Source: Pseudomonas svalbardensis (GTDB lineage Bacteria; Pseudomonadota; Gammaproteobacteria; Pseudomonadales; Pseudomonadaceae). Taken from it: DNA of 64,000 nt. The stretch is taken from positions 4,041,501 to 4,105,500 of the forward strand of contig NZ_CP125619.1 of NCBI RefSeq assembly GCF_030053115.1, in the 5' to 3' direction. Shown here one piece after another: positions 51,588-61,000 of this stretch. The notes under the pieces were generated by a model. That model did not search any database. It was not told where the DNA came from and was given only the letters and a program-made list of their open reading frames with translations. The stretch's first letter is position 1, and each line of letters starts with the position of its first letter. A program made the position numbers and the translations under genes.

Positions 51588-53057
51588 TTAGTTGTGCTGC
51601 GTGGCTGGGGTTGCGTTGGCTGCGGTCAGGGTCTCGCCCTGGAAGCCGCCGCCCAGCGCCTGCATCAGTTGGATCGACAGGTCGATCTGCTCGGCATTCA
51701 GGTTGGCCAGCTGACGCTGGGCCTGGAGCAATTGCTGCTCGATGCTGAGCACGTCCAGGTAATTGCCGATGCCGGAACCGTAACGCTGGACCACGGTGTT
51801 GTAAGAATCCTGGGCAATGTCGGTGGCGTGCTGCTGCGCCCCGATCTGCCGGCCGATATCGCGCAACTGGTTGATGGTGTCGCTGACATCGCCCAGGGCT
51901 TTCACCAGGCTTTTGTTGTACTGCGCCACGGCGAGGTCGTAATCGGCGTCGCGGGAATCGAGGTCGGCGCGCAGGCGGCCACCGTCGAAAATCGGCACCG
52001 AGATCGTCGGCGCGATGTTGAAGAAACGACTGGCCGAACCGAACATCGCATCGCCCAGCAACGACTCGGCACCGGCCGCAGCGCTCAGGTTGAGGTTGGG
52101 GTAAAACTGGGTTTTGCCGGCGTCGATGTTCTTGCTCGCCGCCTCAACCCGCCAACGGGCGGCCACCAGGTCGGGACGACGACCCAGCAACTCGGCCGGC
52201 AGCACCGAGGGCAACGCTACGGCGCTGGCTTGAAGGATTTTCGGCCGGGCGATTTCATTGCCGCGATCCGGGCCTTTACCGAGCAAGACGGCTAAGGCGA
52301 TTTTTGCGCTTTGCAGGCGTTTCTCGGCGTCAATCAGGCTGGCTTCGGACGTGGCTTCCAGACTCTCGGTTTGCTGGAACTGGTACTGACTGTCGATCCC
52401 CGAGCTCAGACGACGCTGGCTCAGGTCGAGCATTTGTTTGGTGCGCTTGAGGTCTTCACTGGCCAGGTCATAGACGATATGCGCCTGACCCAGATCGCTA
52501 TAAGCGCGAGCCACGTCGGCGGACAACGTCAGCTGAGCGGCTTGTTGATCGACTTCGGCAGCACGGGCCTGGCCCAGCGCAGCTTCCCAGGCGTCGCGCT
52601 GACCGCCCCAGAGATCGAAGTTGTAATTGAAACTGGCACTGATGTTACGCACGGTGGAGTACGTGCCACCCTGCCCGCTCGGGTCCTGATCCCGGGCCAG
52701 ACGCGAACGGCTGACGCCAGCGCTGGCATCGAGGGTCGGCATCCGCGCCGCATCCGCTGCATAGGCGGCGGCACTGGCCTGGTGGGCGCGGGCATCGGCG
52801 ATTTGCATGTCGGGGCTGTCGTGCAGGGCTTCGCGGATCAAGCCGTCGAGCTGTGGGTCGCCGAGGCTTTTCCACCAGTCGCTTTTCGGCCAGGCCGCGG
52901 GCGACAGGGTCACACCGCTGAGGGATTGCCCGGCCTTGAGGTTTTTCGCATCGAGGCTGACGCCTTCAGTGGTCAGGCCGCTGTAGCTGGCGCAACCGGC
53001 GAGGCTCATGGCCAACAGCACCAGGCTCAGTCCGGTACGCAGGGTTTTGCTGCTCAT
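51588..53057 (-). CDS. outer membrane efflux lipoprotein, NodT/OprM type
   Basis: 489 residues with a lipobox LAGC (Cys22 the acylation site). Two outer-membrane-efflux (TolC-like) repeats cover about 60-270 and 280-470; SFNYNFDLWGG and ISVPIFDGGRLRADL are characteristic. It should form the trimeric exit duct for EmrAB. Its start overlaps the marR stop by four bases. Confidence 0.93.
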   Translation of the reverse strand: MSSKTLRTGLSLVLLAMSLAGCASYSGLTTEGVSLDAKNLKAGQSLSGVTLSPAAWPKSDWWKSLGDPQLDGLIREALHDSPDMQIADARAHQASAAAYAADAARMPTLDASAGVSRSRLARDQDPSGQGGTYSTVRNISASFNYNFDLWGGQRDAWEAALGQARAAEVDQQAAQLTLSADVARAYSDLGQAHIVYDLASEDLKRTKQMLDLSQRRLSSGIDSQYQFQQTESLEATSEASLIDAEKRLQSAKIALAVLLGKGPDRGNEIARPKILQASAVALPSVLPAELLGRRPDLVAARWRVEAASKNIDAGKTQFYPNLNLSAAAGAESLLGDAMFGSASRFFNIAPTISVPIFDGGRLRADLDSRDADYDLAVAQYNKSLVKALGDVSDTINQLRDIGRQIGAQQHATDIAQDSYNTVVQRYGSGIGNYLDVLSIEQQLLQAQRQLANLNAEQIDLSIQLMQALGGGFQGETLTAANATPATQHN

Positions 53058-53527
53058 TTTTTACCTACCCGCAGCAGGGTGATCGAGTCACCGGCTGCCA
53101 CCAAAATTTTCGTCAGGATCTGTTCCAGGGTTTTCAATTCTTCAGGGGTGATCGCACCTGCCAGCTCATTCATGGCGTCAGCGCCGATCTCCGGCAGACG
53201 GTCAGTCAACTGCTGGCCTTGCTCGGTCAGCACCAGTTGAACCTGACGGCGGTCTGCCTCGGAGCGTTGGCGGGCGAGGAAGCCTTTCTGTTCCAGACGA
53301 TCGAGCATGCGGGTCATCGAACCGCTGTCCAGCGACAGGTGACGGCACAGCTCGGCCGGGGTATCGACGCCGAACTGGGCCATGATGATCAGCACTTTGA
53401 ACTGCGCGGCGGTGATGCCGTGGGGTTCCATGTGCGTGTCGATGATCCGGTCCTTGAGCAGCGCGGCGCGCCCGAGCAGGAGGCCGAGATGGCAATTATG
53501 GAAATCGTATGAGGTGAAATGTTTCAT
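53054..53527 (-). CDS. MarR-family transcriptional regulator
   Basis: 157 residues with a winged helix: recognition region TPAELCRHLSLDSGSMTRMLDRLEQKG (about 55-82) and wing RQRSEADRRQVQLVLTEQG. First gene of the efflux operon; MarR proteins in this position repress their own operon and release DNA on binding phenolic or other drugs. Two identical palindromes overlap its promoter. Confidence 0.94.
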   Translation of the reverse strand: MKHFTSYDFHNCHLGLLLGRAALLKDRIIDTHMEPHGITAAQFKVLIIMAQFGVDTPAELCRHLSLDSGSMTRMLDRLEQKGFLARQRSEADRRQVQLVLTEQGQQLTDRLPEIGADAMNELAGAITPEELKTLEQILTKILVAAGDSITLLRVGKK

Positions 53528-53542
53528 CTGACCACCGATTAG

Positions 53543-53597
53543 CTGCCTAGGCAGAGAATGTGTGGCGAGATGTTACTGCCTAGGCAGCGAATGTCAA
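53543..53597 (-). promoter_or_regulatory. promoter and twin MarR operators of the efflux operon
   Basis: Minus-strand promoter TTGACA (53597-53592), 16 bp, TAACAT (53575-53570). The perfect palindrome CTGCCTAGGCAG occurs twice: 53576-53587, filling the spacer between the two boxes, and 53543-53554, just past the expected start point. Copies are 33 bp apart (about three helical turns) and share the flank NGAATGT. Confidence 0.85.
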
Positions 53598-53657
53598 CGC
53601 AATAGTTAGGTTGCTTGCTATTTGACTGATAAATGGGGTGCCGGACTTGCGGTGACC

Positions 53658-53690
53658 GGACAGCCTGCTCGCGAAGAAAGCGACTCGGTT
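53658..53690. repeat. single degenerate REP
   Basis: CCGGACAGCCTGCTCGCGAAGAAAGCG resembles one arm of the GTGGGAGCGAGCCTGCTCGCGA family, lacking a clear partner. Confidence 0.4.
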
Positions 53691-53707
53691 TCGGAGGGAA
53701 CGCGGGA

Positions 53708-56700
53708 CTAAAAGTCCCGCTTGTAGAAGATGTCCAGCGAACTGGCCACGCCGCCCGCCGCTTCGAGGTAGACCTTCTTGCTCAGCTTGTAACGCAAGGC
53801 GATGGTGTTGGCCGGCTCGAACACGCCAACGCCATAACGCAGGCTGAGCTTCTCGGAGATATTGCCGCTGGCCACCACGCTGGTTGCATTGCCGCTGCCT
53901 TGAGTGTCGAGTTGGAAGTCCTGAATGCCCAGGTTCTTGGCCAACCCGCTGGTCACCCCCGAACTACCCATCAAGCCCAATCCAAGGGCCGCTTGGGCGA
54001 GCATGTTGTTGTCCTCACCGTTGGTGCTCAGCGGACGCCCCAGCACCAGATAGGACAATGCCTGTTCCTGGCTCATCGCCGGCTCGGAGAAGATCTGTGT
54101 GGTCGGCTGCTCGGCGCTACCGCTCAGGCGAATGCCGGCGATAACGTCGTCGGTCTGTCGAATCGCTTCGATGTCCAGATACGGCTGGTCGATCGGGCCG
54201 GCAAACAGCAAACGCGCCCGGCGCACGGTCAATCGCTGACCGTAGGCGCGATAACGCCCATCGTTGAGCCAGAGCTCGCCGCGGGTGTCCATGTTGTCGC
54301 CGATGTGCACATGACCTTGCAGGTTGGCGGTCAGGCCAAACCCGGCAAAGCTGAGTTTGTCCTGTCCGACCACCACATCGATGTCCATCGCCATGGCCAT
54401 CGGGGGTTTGCCCTCTTCGGTCTGCTGGCCGACGATCACCGTGTCATCGGACACCTTGACCGTCGACGGCGGCAACTCGCGCACGGTGATCTCGCCTTTT
54501 GGCACCAGCACCTTGCCGGCAATCGCCAGTTTGTCGTCCTTCACCGAAATCTTCAGGTCCGGCGCCATTTCCAGCTTGGCGTAGGGCTCGACGGTGACGG
54601 GCAATTGCGTACCTTTGAGCGCCAGATCCACCACCAATGCCTGACCCCAGGCGATGTTGCCGCTCAAGGTGCCCTGCCCGGTCTTGCCGCTTTTCCAGCC
54701 GCCGTTCAATTGCACGGTTTCGCCAGCGATCACGGCTTGAAGTTGCAGCGCTTCAAGGTCCATCGGCAGTTCAGGCCCGGAAATCTCACCATCGCTGAGC
54801 AGCAGATTGCCGTTGACCTGCGGCGCCAGCAGCGTACCTGCGAGCGTGCCGCTGCCATTCAAGCGTCCGGTCAGTTTCTCGACCATCGGCACAAACGGCC
54901 GCGCTACCGACAGGTCCAGTCCATTCAAACGGAATGAGCCGGTCAGTGGCTTGTCCTTCGGTAAAGGATTGATCTGCGCCTGGAGCATAAGCTCACCGAG
55001 CTTGCCGCCGACGAAATTGAGGTCAGTGTCGATGCGCTTGGGCGTGAGTTTGCTGTTCAGTTTCAGGGTCTGGTACGGGAAGTCCAGCCACTGGTCCTTC
55101 TCCTTGATGCGCAACGTGCCGCCGCTGGCATCGATACTGATCTGGCCGTTCGGGCCGCTGGCCGGCAGGTCCAGTTGCAGGTCGGCGTTGAGTCGTCCCT
55201 TCCAGGCGAAATCCTTGGGCAACCACTGCGCCAGGCTATCGATCGGGAACTGTTTGAGGTGATAACGCAGCTTTGGCTCAGGCATCAGGCGCTGATCCTC
55301 ACCGCACAGGCTGGCTGGGCCGGACGTCCAGCAGTGGGCGCCAAAATTGATCTTGCCGTCCGCGAGCCGTTCAAGCTTCGCCGGGCCTTGCAGCTTCCAG
55401 TCTTGACCGCCGGCCTGGATATCGCCGCTGGCCAGGCGCCCACGCCAATTGCCTTGGTCCAGATTGCCGTTGAGGCCGAGCGCGAGTTTCAGCTTCGGTC
55501 CTTGCAGGTCGAGGGTGAATTTCTGGTTTTTGATATCGCCCTGACCACTGGCGGTCAGCGTTCCCAGTGACGTGTCACCCGCCTGGATGCCGCTCCCTTT
55601 GAGGTCGATTTTGGCCCGTTGCGCGCTGTCGAGGGTGGCGTCCAGGTTCAGGCTTTGCAGGCGATTGTCTTCGAACGCCAGTTGCGTGCCTTGCAGCCCG
55701 AGCTTGCCTTGCGGCGCCTTGAGCGTCCCGGCGACATCGACGCGACCATTGAGCTGACCGCGCAGTTGCGGCCACAGCTGAGCCAGGCGCGGCAGCTTGA
55801 TATCGATCTGACCGGCGAGCTTCTGTTGCAGGCTGCCTTTGCCGTTGATGCTGTTGTCGCCCAGACGAATCTGTAGCGCGCTGAGGTTCCATTGCTCGCC
55901 GCCGCCATCGGCTTTGGCCTGGATCACTGCCGGTTGGCCGCGCAGTTTGCCTTTCAAATCCAGGTCGGCGGTCAGGCTGAGTTTTTCATTCTTCATCTCA
56001 CCTTTACTGCGTAACGGTCCGGCCAGCGTACCTGGTAGTTCCGCCACCCAATACGCCGGGTTGATCGCCGACAGGTCCAGCGCGGTGTCCCAGGCAATGC
56101 CGTCGGCGAACTGCAGGTTCAGGTGCCCTTCGGCCTTGCCCTGCCCGGCTTCGAGTTGAATTTGTTGCAGGTAGATTTTCGTCAGATCACCGCTGAACGG
56201 GCTGGTCAGGCTGAACGCGCCGGCCGGGCCATCGAGTGCGGCGTTGAAGTGCCCCATGTACATGCCGTCGGTGTAGGAGACTTCACCGTTGAAGCTACGC
56301 AACGCCACTTCTGGCTCGTCGATCAGCGGATAGAGGCGATGCCACGGAAAATCCAGCCAGTCGATTTTGGCATCGGCGCTCAGGCCTTTGCTCCAGTCGA
56401 GGTTGCCGGTGAGTTTCAGGCTTTGCTTGTCGTTGGCCGTGAGGTCCAACCCGGCGATCTGAGCGCCGTTGGCGTCAACCTTGCCTTGCAACAGCAGCGC
56501 GACCGGGCCAAGTTCTGCGGGCAACGTGGCTTTGCCGAGCAACTGGTAACCGCTTTTCAGGTTGCCGTCGCCGGTGAGTTCCAGTTGGTTGAGTTGCAGG
56601 GTGTCCGGCAGATCGGCGCTGGCCTTGAAGCCGTCAGCGGTGATCCGCACCTTGGCCGGCAGGTTTTCCGCCAGCGGTTGCAGTTCACCGGTCAATTGCC

Positions 56701-57382
56701 CGTTGAGGTAGCCGCTGCTGTCGGCTTTCAGGTTGAGGGTTTTCAGCAGATCGCCGTCAACCTTCAGGGCCAGCGTCCAAGGCCCGGTGCCGGGGGCTGG
56801 CAGGGTCAGTTTGCCTTCAGCCTTGAGCGGCCAGTTACCGCTGGGTTGCAGCAGGCCTGAAAGTTTCAGACTCAGGTCGTCCCTTTGCAAATGAACGGAA
56901 TCGATCTGCAAGCCGTTGGCCGTCCAGTGCGCCGCCAGTTGCAGGCCCTTGAGTTCTTCGCTGCCGTTGAACAGCAGGCTGCCGACCTGGACATCGCCCA
57001 GCTCGATGGCCAAGGGCAACTTCAGATCCGGGAGACTGATCGGCCCGCTGCTTTCTTCTTCCGTACCTGTCGGAAATTGCAGGCTGACCTGATCGGTTTT
57101 CATTTGCTCGATGCACAGGGTCATGCGCGTCAGGCACAACGGCGACCAGGCGAAAATCACCTTGTTCAGCTCGACCCGACTGCTGTCCTGCTGCCACAGC
57201 GCATGGTCGGCACTCCACTGTCCGCCCAAACGGCCCTGGAAATTCTCGACGGTCAAACCCGGCACAAAACCGAGCGCCCAACGGCTGCCCGTTGCTGTGC
57301 CAAGCATCGTGGCCACGGCCAGGACGACCAGCATCAGCAGCGCCAGAATCGCCAGCAACGTTACTTTCAAACCACGATTCAC
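53708..57382 (-). CDS. tamB: translocation and assembly module protein TamB
   Basis: 1224 residues. One N-terminal membrane anchor (about 6-28, LLAILALLMLVVLAVA), then a very long beta-rich AsmA/VPS13-like groove and the C-terminal DUF490/TamB domain (about 880-1224) ending in Phe. TamB spans the periplasm and with TamA takes part in outer-membrane protein insertion and phospholipid transport. It overlaps tamA by four bases. Confidence 0.95.
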   Translation of the reverse strand: MNRGLKVTLLAILALLMLVVLAVATMLGTATGSRWALGFVPGLTVENFQGRLGGQWSADHALWQQDSSRVELNKVIFAWSPLCLTRMTLCIEQMKTDQVSLQFPTGTEEESSGPISLPDLKLPLAIELGDVQVGSLLFNGSEELKGLQLAAHWTANGLQIDSVHLQRDDLSLKLSGLLQPSGNWPLKAEGKLTLPAPGTGPWTLALKVDGDLLKTLNLKADSSGYLNGQLTGELQPLAENLPAKVRITADGFKASADLPDTLQLNQLELTGDGNLKSGYQLLGKATLPAELGPVALLLQGKVDANGAQIAGLDLTANDKQSLKLTGNLDWSKGLSADAKIDWLDFPWHRLYPLIDEPEVALRSFNGEVSYTDGMYMGHFNAALDGPAGAFSLTSPFSGDLTKIYLQQIQLEAGQGKAEGHLNLQFADGIAWDTALDLSAINPAYWVAELPGTLAGPLRSKGEMKNEKLSLTADLDLKGKLRGQPAVIQAKADGGGEQWNLSALQIRLGDNSINGKGSLQQKLAGQIDIKLPRLAQLWPQLRGQLNGRVDVAGTLKAPQGKLGLQGTQLAFEDNRLQSLNLDATLDSAQRAKIDLKGSGIQAGDTSLGTLTASGQGDIKNQKFTLDLQGPKLKLALGLNGNLDQGNWRGRLASGDIQAGGQDWKLQGPAKLERLADGKINFGAHCWTSGPASLCGEDQRLMPEPKLRYHLKQFPIDSLAQWLPKDFAWKGRLNADLQLDLPASGPNGQISIDASGGTLRIKEKDQWLDFPYQTLKLNSKLTPKRIDTDLNFVGGKLGELMLQAQINPLPKDKPLTGSFRLNGLDLSVARPFVPMVEKLTGRLNGSGTLAGTLLAPQVNGNLLLSDGEISGPELPMDLEALQLQAVIAGETVQLNGGWKSGKTGQGTLSGNIAWGQALVVDLALKGTQLPVTVEPYAKLEMAPDLKISVKDDKLAIAGKVLVPKGEITVRELPPSTVKVSDDTVIVGQQTEEGKPPMAMAMDIDVVVGQDKLSFAGFGLTANLQGHVHIGDNMDTRGELWLNDGRYRAYGQRLTVRRARLLFAGPIDQPYLDIEAIRQTDDVIAGIRLSGSAEQPTTQIFSEPAMSQEQALSYLVLGRPLSTNGEDNNMLAQAALGLGLMGSSGVTSGLAKNLGIQDFQLDTQGSGNATSVVASGNISEKLSLRYGVGVFEPANTIALRYKLSKKVYLEAAGGVASSLDIFYKRDF

Positions 57383-59106
57383 AGCTCAGGCCCCATGGAA
57401 AAGTGCAATCGAATGCCGCCGTCGTCGTCCATCGCATGGGCCAGGTCGAGGCGTATCGGCCCTACCGGAGAAACCCAGCGCACACCGATGCCGACGCCGG
57501 TCTTGAGGTCCGGCAGTTCGAGGGTATTGAAAGAGTTGCCTTGGTCGATGAAGGTCGCGACCCGCCATTTTTCGGCAATGGAGTACTGATACTCGACGCT
57601 GCCGGCAACCATGTAGCGGCCACCGATGCGGTCGCCCTCGGAGTTCTCCGGGGACAGGCTCTGGTAGTCGTAGCCACGCACGCTCTGATCGCCACCGGCA
57701 AAGAAGCGCAACGACGGCGGCACCGATTTGTAGCCGTTGGTGGCGCTGCCACCGACCTGCACCCGACCGAGGAAGCGGTGCTTGTCGAAGACCGTGGTCA
57801 AGCCTTTCACCAACGCGGTGCCGTAAAGCAGGTTGGTGTCAGAGCCCAAACCTTCCTTGGCCACTTTGGTCTCGAATTCCAGGCGATAACCGTTGTGCGG
57901 GTCGATGCGGTTATCACTTTTCAGGTAGGAATAGCTGACGCCAGGCATCAGCAACGTGCTGAGCCCCGAGTCGTCGCCGAGCCTGTATTCCTCGCGCTGC
58001 CACTTGAGCGACACCACCCGCTGCCAACCGCTGGGCAGCTTGCTGTGCCACTCGGGGCCGATGGTCAGCAGTTTGCTGAGGGAGTCCTTGTCGGCGATTT
58101 CTTCATTCTGATAGCCACCGGCGAACCGCAATTTGTCGGTCAGCGGCGGGTCCAGGGGAATGTCATAGAACACACCGACGTTCTGCCGAGGCGCCGAAAC
58201 TTCGGTCTCCCAGCCATAGCTGTGCCCCTGAGGGTTGACCCAGTGTCGGGTCCAGTTGGCCTTGACCCGTGGGCCGACGTCGGTGGAATAACCCAGCCCC
58301 AGACCCATGGTCCGTGGTTTGCGCGTTTCGAGTTTGACGTCCACCGGGATCACGTCGTTCTTGGACGCCGTCGGCGCCGCATCCACCCGCACGCTTTCGA
58401 AATAGCCGCTCGATTGCATGGCTTGATTGAGCTCGGCGATCAGTTCGGAGTCATAAGGCGCGCCCGCCTTGAATGGCACCATGCGCCGCAGCAGGTCTTC
58501 GTCGAACGGCGTGTCACCTTCGAAACTGACCTTACCCAGCGAATAACGCGGGCCGCTGTTGTAGATCAGTTCGATGTCGGCGACGCCGGCTCGCGGGTCG
58601 ACCGACAATTTCTGGCTACTGAAGTGCCCGCTGAAAAAACCGTAGCGCGAGGCCTGATTCTGAATCAGGCGCTTGGCGTCTTCGTAATGGCCATGGTTGA
58701 GCACTGCGCCGGTTTTCAGCAAATCGCTTTTGGGTACACGAAAGGATTTGAGGGTGGCAGCCGGGCCGTCGATGCGAACAGTGACGTTGCGCAAATGCAC
58801 CGGCTCGCCGGGATCGATATTCAGCACCAGACGCGGTGTCTTGCCGCCCTTCACATCCGTGTCGATCTGCGGCTGGTAATAACCCAAGGCCTGGGCGGCC
58901 TTGCGTGCCTGTTCTTCGGCGCCACGACTGAAGCGCAGCAAGGCTTCTTCGTCTCGATCGCCGAGGCTGCCGATATAGCCCTCTATATTGGCTTTCAGTT
59001 CATCGTTGGACGGTTTGATCCGAACATCCAATTCACTTTGCGCCAGCGCCGCGCAGCTGGTAATCAGCATCAGCACGCCGCTGGTAATTCTTCCTGGAAA
59101 CTTCAT
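57379..59106 (-). CDS. tamA: translocation and assembly module protein TamA
   Basis: 575 residues: signal peptide (about 1-24, ending CAALA-QSE), three POTRA domains (about 25-260) and a 16-strand Omp85 barrel whose typical RFFAGGDQSVRGYDYQSLSP lies near residue 460. It is the outer-membrane partner of TamB. The start MKFPGRITSG at 59106 gives a normal signal peptide; an ATG six codons earlier adds only a non-conserved stretch. Ribosome-binding site weak. Confidence 0.95.
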   Translation of the reverse strand: MKFPGRITSGVLMLITSCAALAQSELDVRIKPSNDELKANIEGYIGSLGDRDEEALLRFSRGAEEQARKAAQALGYYQPQIDTDVKGGKTPRLVLNIDPGEPVHLRNVTVRIDGPAATLKSFRVPKSDLLKTGAVLNHGHYEDAKRLIQNQASRYGFFSGHFSSQKLSVDPRAGVADIELIYNSGPRYSLGKVSFEGDTPFDEDLLRRMVPFKAGAPYDSELIAELNQAMQSSGYFESVRVDAAPTASKNDVIPVDVKLETRKPRTMGLGLGYSTDVGPRVKANWTRHWVNPQGHSYGWETEVSAPRQNVGVFYDIPLDPPLTDKLRFAGGYQNEEIADKDSLSKLLTIGPEWHSKLPSGWQRVVSLKWQREEYRLGDDSGLSTLLMPGVSYSYLKSDNRIDPHNGYRLEFETKVAKEGLGSDTNLLYGTALVKGLTTVFDKHRFLGRVQVGGSATNGYKSVPPSLRFFAGGDQSVRGYDYQSLSPENSEGDRIGGRYMVAGSVEYQYSIAEKWRVATFIDQGNSFNTLELPDLKTGVGIGVRWVSPVGPIRLDLAHAMDDDGGIRLHFSMGPEL

Positions 59107-59171
59107 AGGCGCGGATGCTATCACGAGCTTGGGAGCGTGATAGAGCCTGGCGTGCGGTGAAAGTTCTACCT

Positions 59172-59822
59172 TTATGCCGTTGCTGTTTGTAACACCTGCG
59201 GATTGGCGTGGAAAAACACGTGCTCGCGAATCGGTCCTACGGCGACTTCTCCTATTTCCTCATAGCCCTGACGCTTATAGAACTCCAGATAACGAGGATT
59301 CCCGGTATCGAGGATTACGCCCTCGGAGTGCTCATCCACCGCGCACCAGTTGTGCACCGCTTGCAGCAATTGTTCGCCAAAGTGTTGGCCCTGAAATTGC
59401 GGATGAACCCCCAGCAACGGCAGCAGGTGTACCGAATCGGACGGCACGCAAGCCATCACGGCATCGTGATACTCGAGATAGCGTCGGGTGCAGCGAAACC
59501 CGGTGCTGAGCACCATGCGCAGACGCCAGGCCCAACTCTCTGTGATGCCAAGGCGACGTTGCGGCGGCGCGATCAACGCAATGCCGATCAACCGGTCGTT
59601 GACTAACAGGCCGATGGCCGGCAAGTCCTGAAGAAAGTGTTGTTTGACCAGCTCGCGCACGGTAGCGCGGACCCGCTGTTCATAACCGGGACGCTCCGCT
59701 TCGAACAGGTAGCCGAACGTCGGCTCATGCCGGTAAGCCTGGTACAGCAACGAACGTGCTTCGCGGGAATAGCCGTTGTCGAGCATGTGAATATCGGCGA
59801 TGGCGGTCGAGGTTTCGGGCAT
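59172..59822 (-). CDS. GNAT-family N-acetyltransferase
   Basis: 216 residues. The acetyl-CoA motif lies in LGVHPQFQGQHFGEQLLQAVH (about 143-163) and motif B in LDTGNPRYLEFYKRQGYEEIG. Start MPETSTAIAD at 59822 follows CAGGGGAGATC. Stands alone next to tamA; substrate not predictable. Confidence 0.85.
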   Translation of the reverse strand: MPETSTAIADIHMLDNGYSREARSLLYQAYRHEPTFGYLFEAERPGYEQRVRATVRELVKQHFLQDLPAIGLLVNDRLIGIALIAPPQRRLGITESWAWRLRMVLSTGFRCTRRYLEYHDAVMACVPSDSVHLLPLLGVHPQFQGQHFGEQLLQAVHNWCAVDEHSEGVILDTGNPRYLEFYKRQGYEEIGEVAVGPIREHVFFHANPQVLQTATA

Positions 59823-59998
59823 AACGGTAGATCTCCCCTGGGCGAGGCTCAAAAAGGCCTCGTTCTTATTGGTACGAGCCTTGCGCAGTCGTGATCGTTC
59901 CCACGCCCCCAGACATTAGCAGCGCATTTGGACTACTGCCACGCTGGCCCCGATCCTACATGTCAGCTAGCATCGCGCTTTTGCCAGGACTGCCGACC

Positions 59999-60811
59999 AT
60001 GAAGATCGTCTCCTTCAACATCAACGGGCTGCGCGCTCGCCCCCATCAGCTGGCGGCGCTGATCGAAAAGCATCAGCCAGATGTGATCGGACTGCAGGAA
60101 ACCAAGGTTCACGACGACCAATTCCCGCTGGCCGAGGTTCAGGCACTGGGCTATCACGTGTATTTCCACGGTCAAAAAGGTCACTACGGCGTGGCCCTGC
60201 TCTCGCGTCAGGAACCTATCGCGCTGCACAAAGGTTTCGCCACCGATGAAGAAGACGCTCAGCGCCGCTTCATCTGGGGCACGTTCGCCGACGCCAATGG
60301 CGTGCCGGTGACCATCATGAACGGCTATTTCCCACAGGGCGAAAGCCGCGATCACCCGACCAAGTTCCCGGCCAAGGAACGCTTTTACAGCGACCTGCAG
60401 CAATTGCTGGAAAGCCAGTTCAGCAACGATCAGCCGGTGGTGGTGATGGGCGACGTGAACATTTCCCCGGAAGACTGCGACATCGGTATCGGCCCGGACA
60501 ACATGAAACGCTGGCTGAAGACCGGTAAATGCAGCTTCTTGCCAGAAGAGCGCGAGTGGATGGCCCGTTTGAAGAACTGGGGCCTGGTGGACAGCTTCCG
60601 TCACTTGAACCCTGAGGTGGCCGACCGTTTCAGCTGGTTCGACTACCGTAGCCGCGGTTTTGAGGATGAGCCCAAGCGTGGGCTGCGGATTGACCTGATC
60701 ATGGCGTCCCATGGGTTGTTGCCACGCGTGAAGGATGCGGGTGTGGATTACGAACTGCGCGGGATGGAAAAACCATCGGATCACGCGCCGATCTGGCTTG
60801 AACTGAACTGA
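59999..60811 (+). CDS. xthA: exodeoxyribonuclease III
   Basis: 270 residues of the AP endonuclease/EEP family. Metal-binding Glu is in GLQETKV, catalytic Asp/Asn in [13 protein letters not shown], and [10 protein letters not shown] closes the active site with its Asp-His. The enzyme cuts at abasic sites and digests DNA 3'-5'. It differs clearly from Crc, the related but catalytically inert pseudomonad regulator, because the acidic residues and histidine are all present. Start at 59999 gives the standard [14 protein letters not shown]. Confidence 0.95.
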   Translation: MKIVSFNINGLRARPHQLAALIEKHQPDVIGLQETKVHDDQFPLAEVQALGYHVYFHGQKGHYGVALLSRQEPIALHKGFATDEEDAQRRFIWGTFADANGVPVTIMNGYFPQGESRDHPTKFPAKERFYSDLQQLLESQFSNDQPVVVMGDVNISPEDCDIGIGPDNMKRWLKTGKCSFLPEEREWMARLKNWGLVDSFRHLNPEVADRFSWFDYRSRGFEDEPKRGLRIDLIMASHGLLPRVKDAGVDYELRGMEKPSDHAPIWLELN

Positions 60812-60837
60812 TCCCTACCTGTCGACACAGATCAACT

Positions 60838-60925
60838 GTGGGAGCGAGCCTGCTCGCGAATACGGTGTGTCATTCGATATTGATGTCGACTGACACACCG
60901 TATTCGCGAGCAAGCCCGCTTGCAC
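60838..60925. repeat. REP doublet (REPIN), GTGGGAG family
   Basis: GTGGGAGCGAGCCTGCTCGCGAATACGGTG and a degenerate complement CACCGTATTCGCGAGCAAGCC... form an inverted pair around a short spacer downstream of xthA. Confidence 0.9.
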
Positions 60926-61000
60926 ATTAAAGACTGTCATCTTTCAGAAACCTTACTGACTTATTCTCCCGGCACTTCCTTTGGCTTATAAGGTGCCGGC

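Noticed and set aside
59999..60811. Crc (catabolite repression control) instead of exonuclease III
   Set aside because: All catalytic acidic residues and the terminal Asp-His of active ExoIII are present, which Crc lacks.
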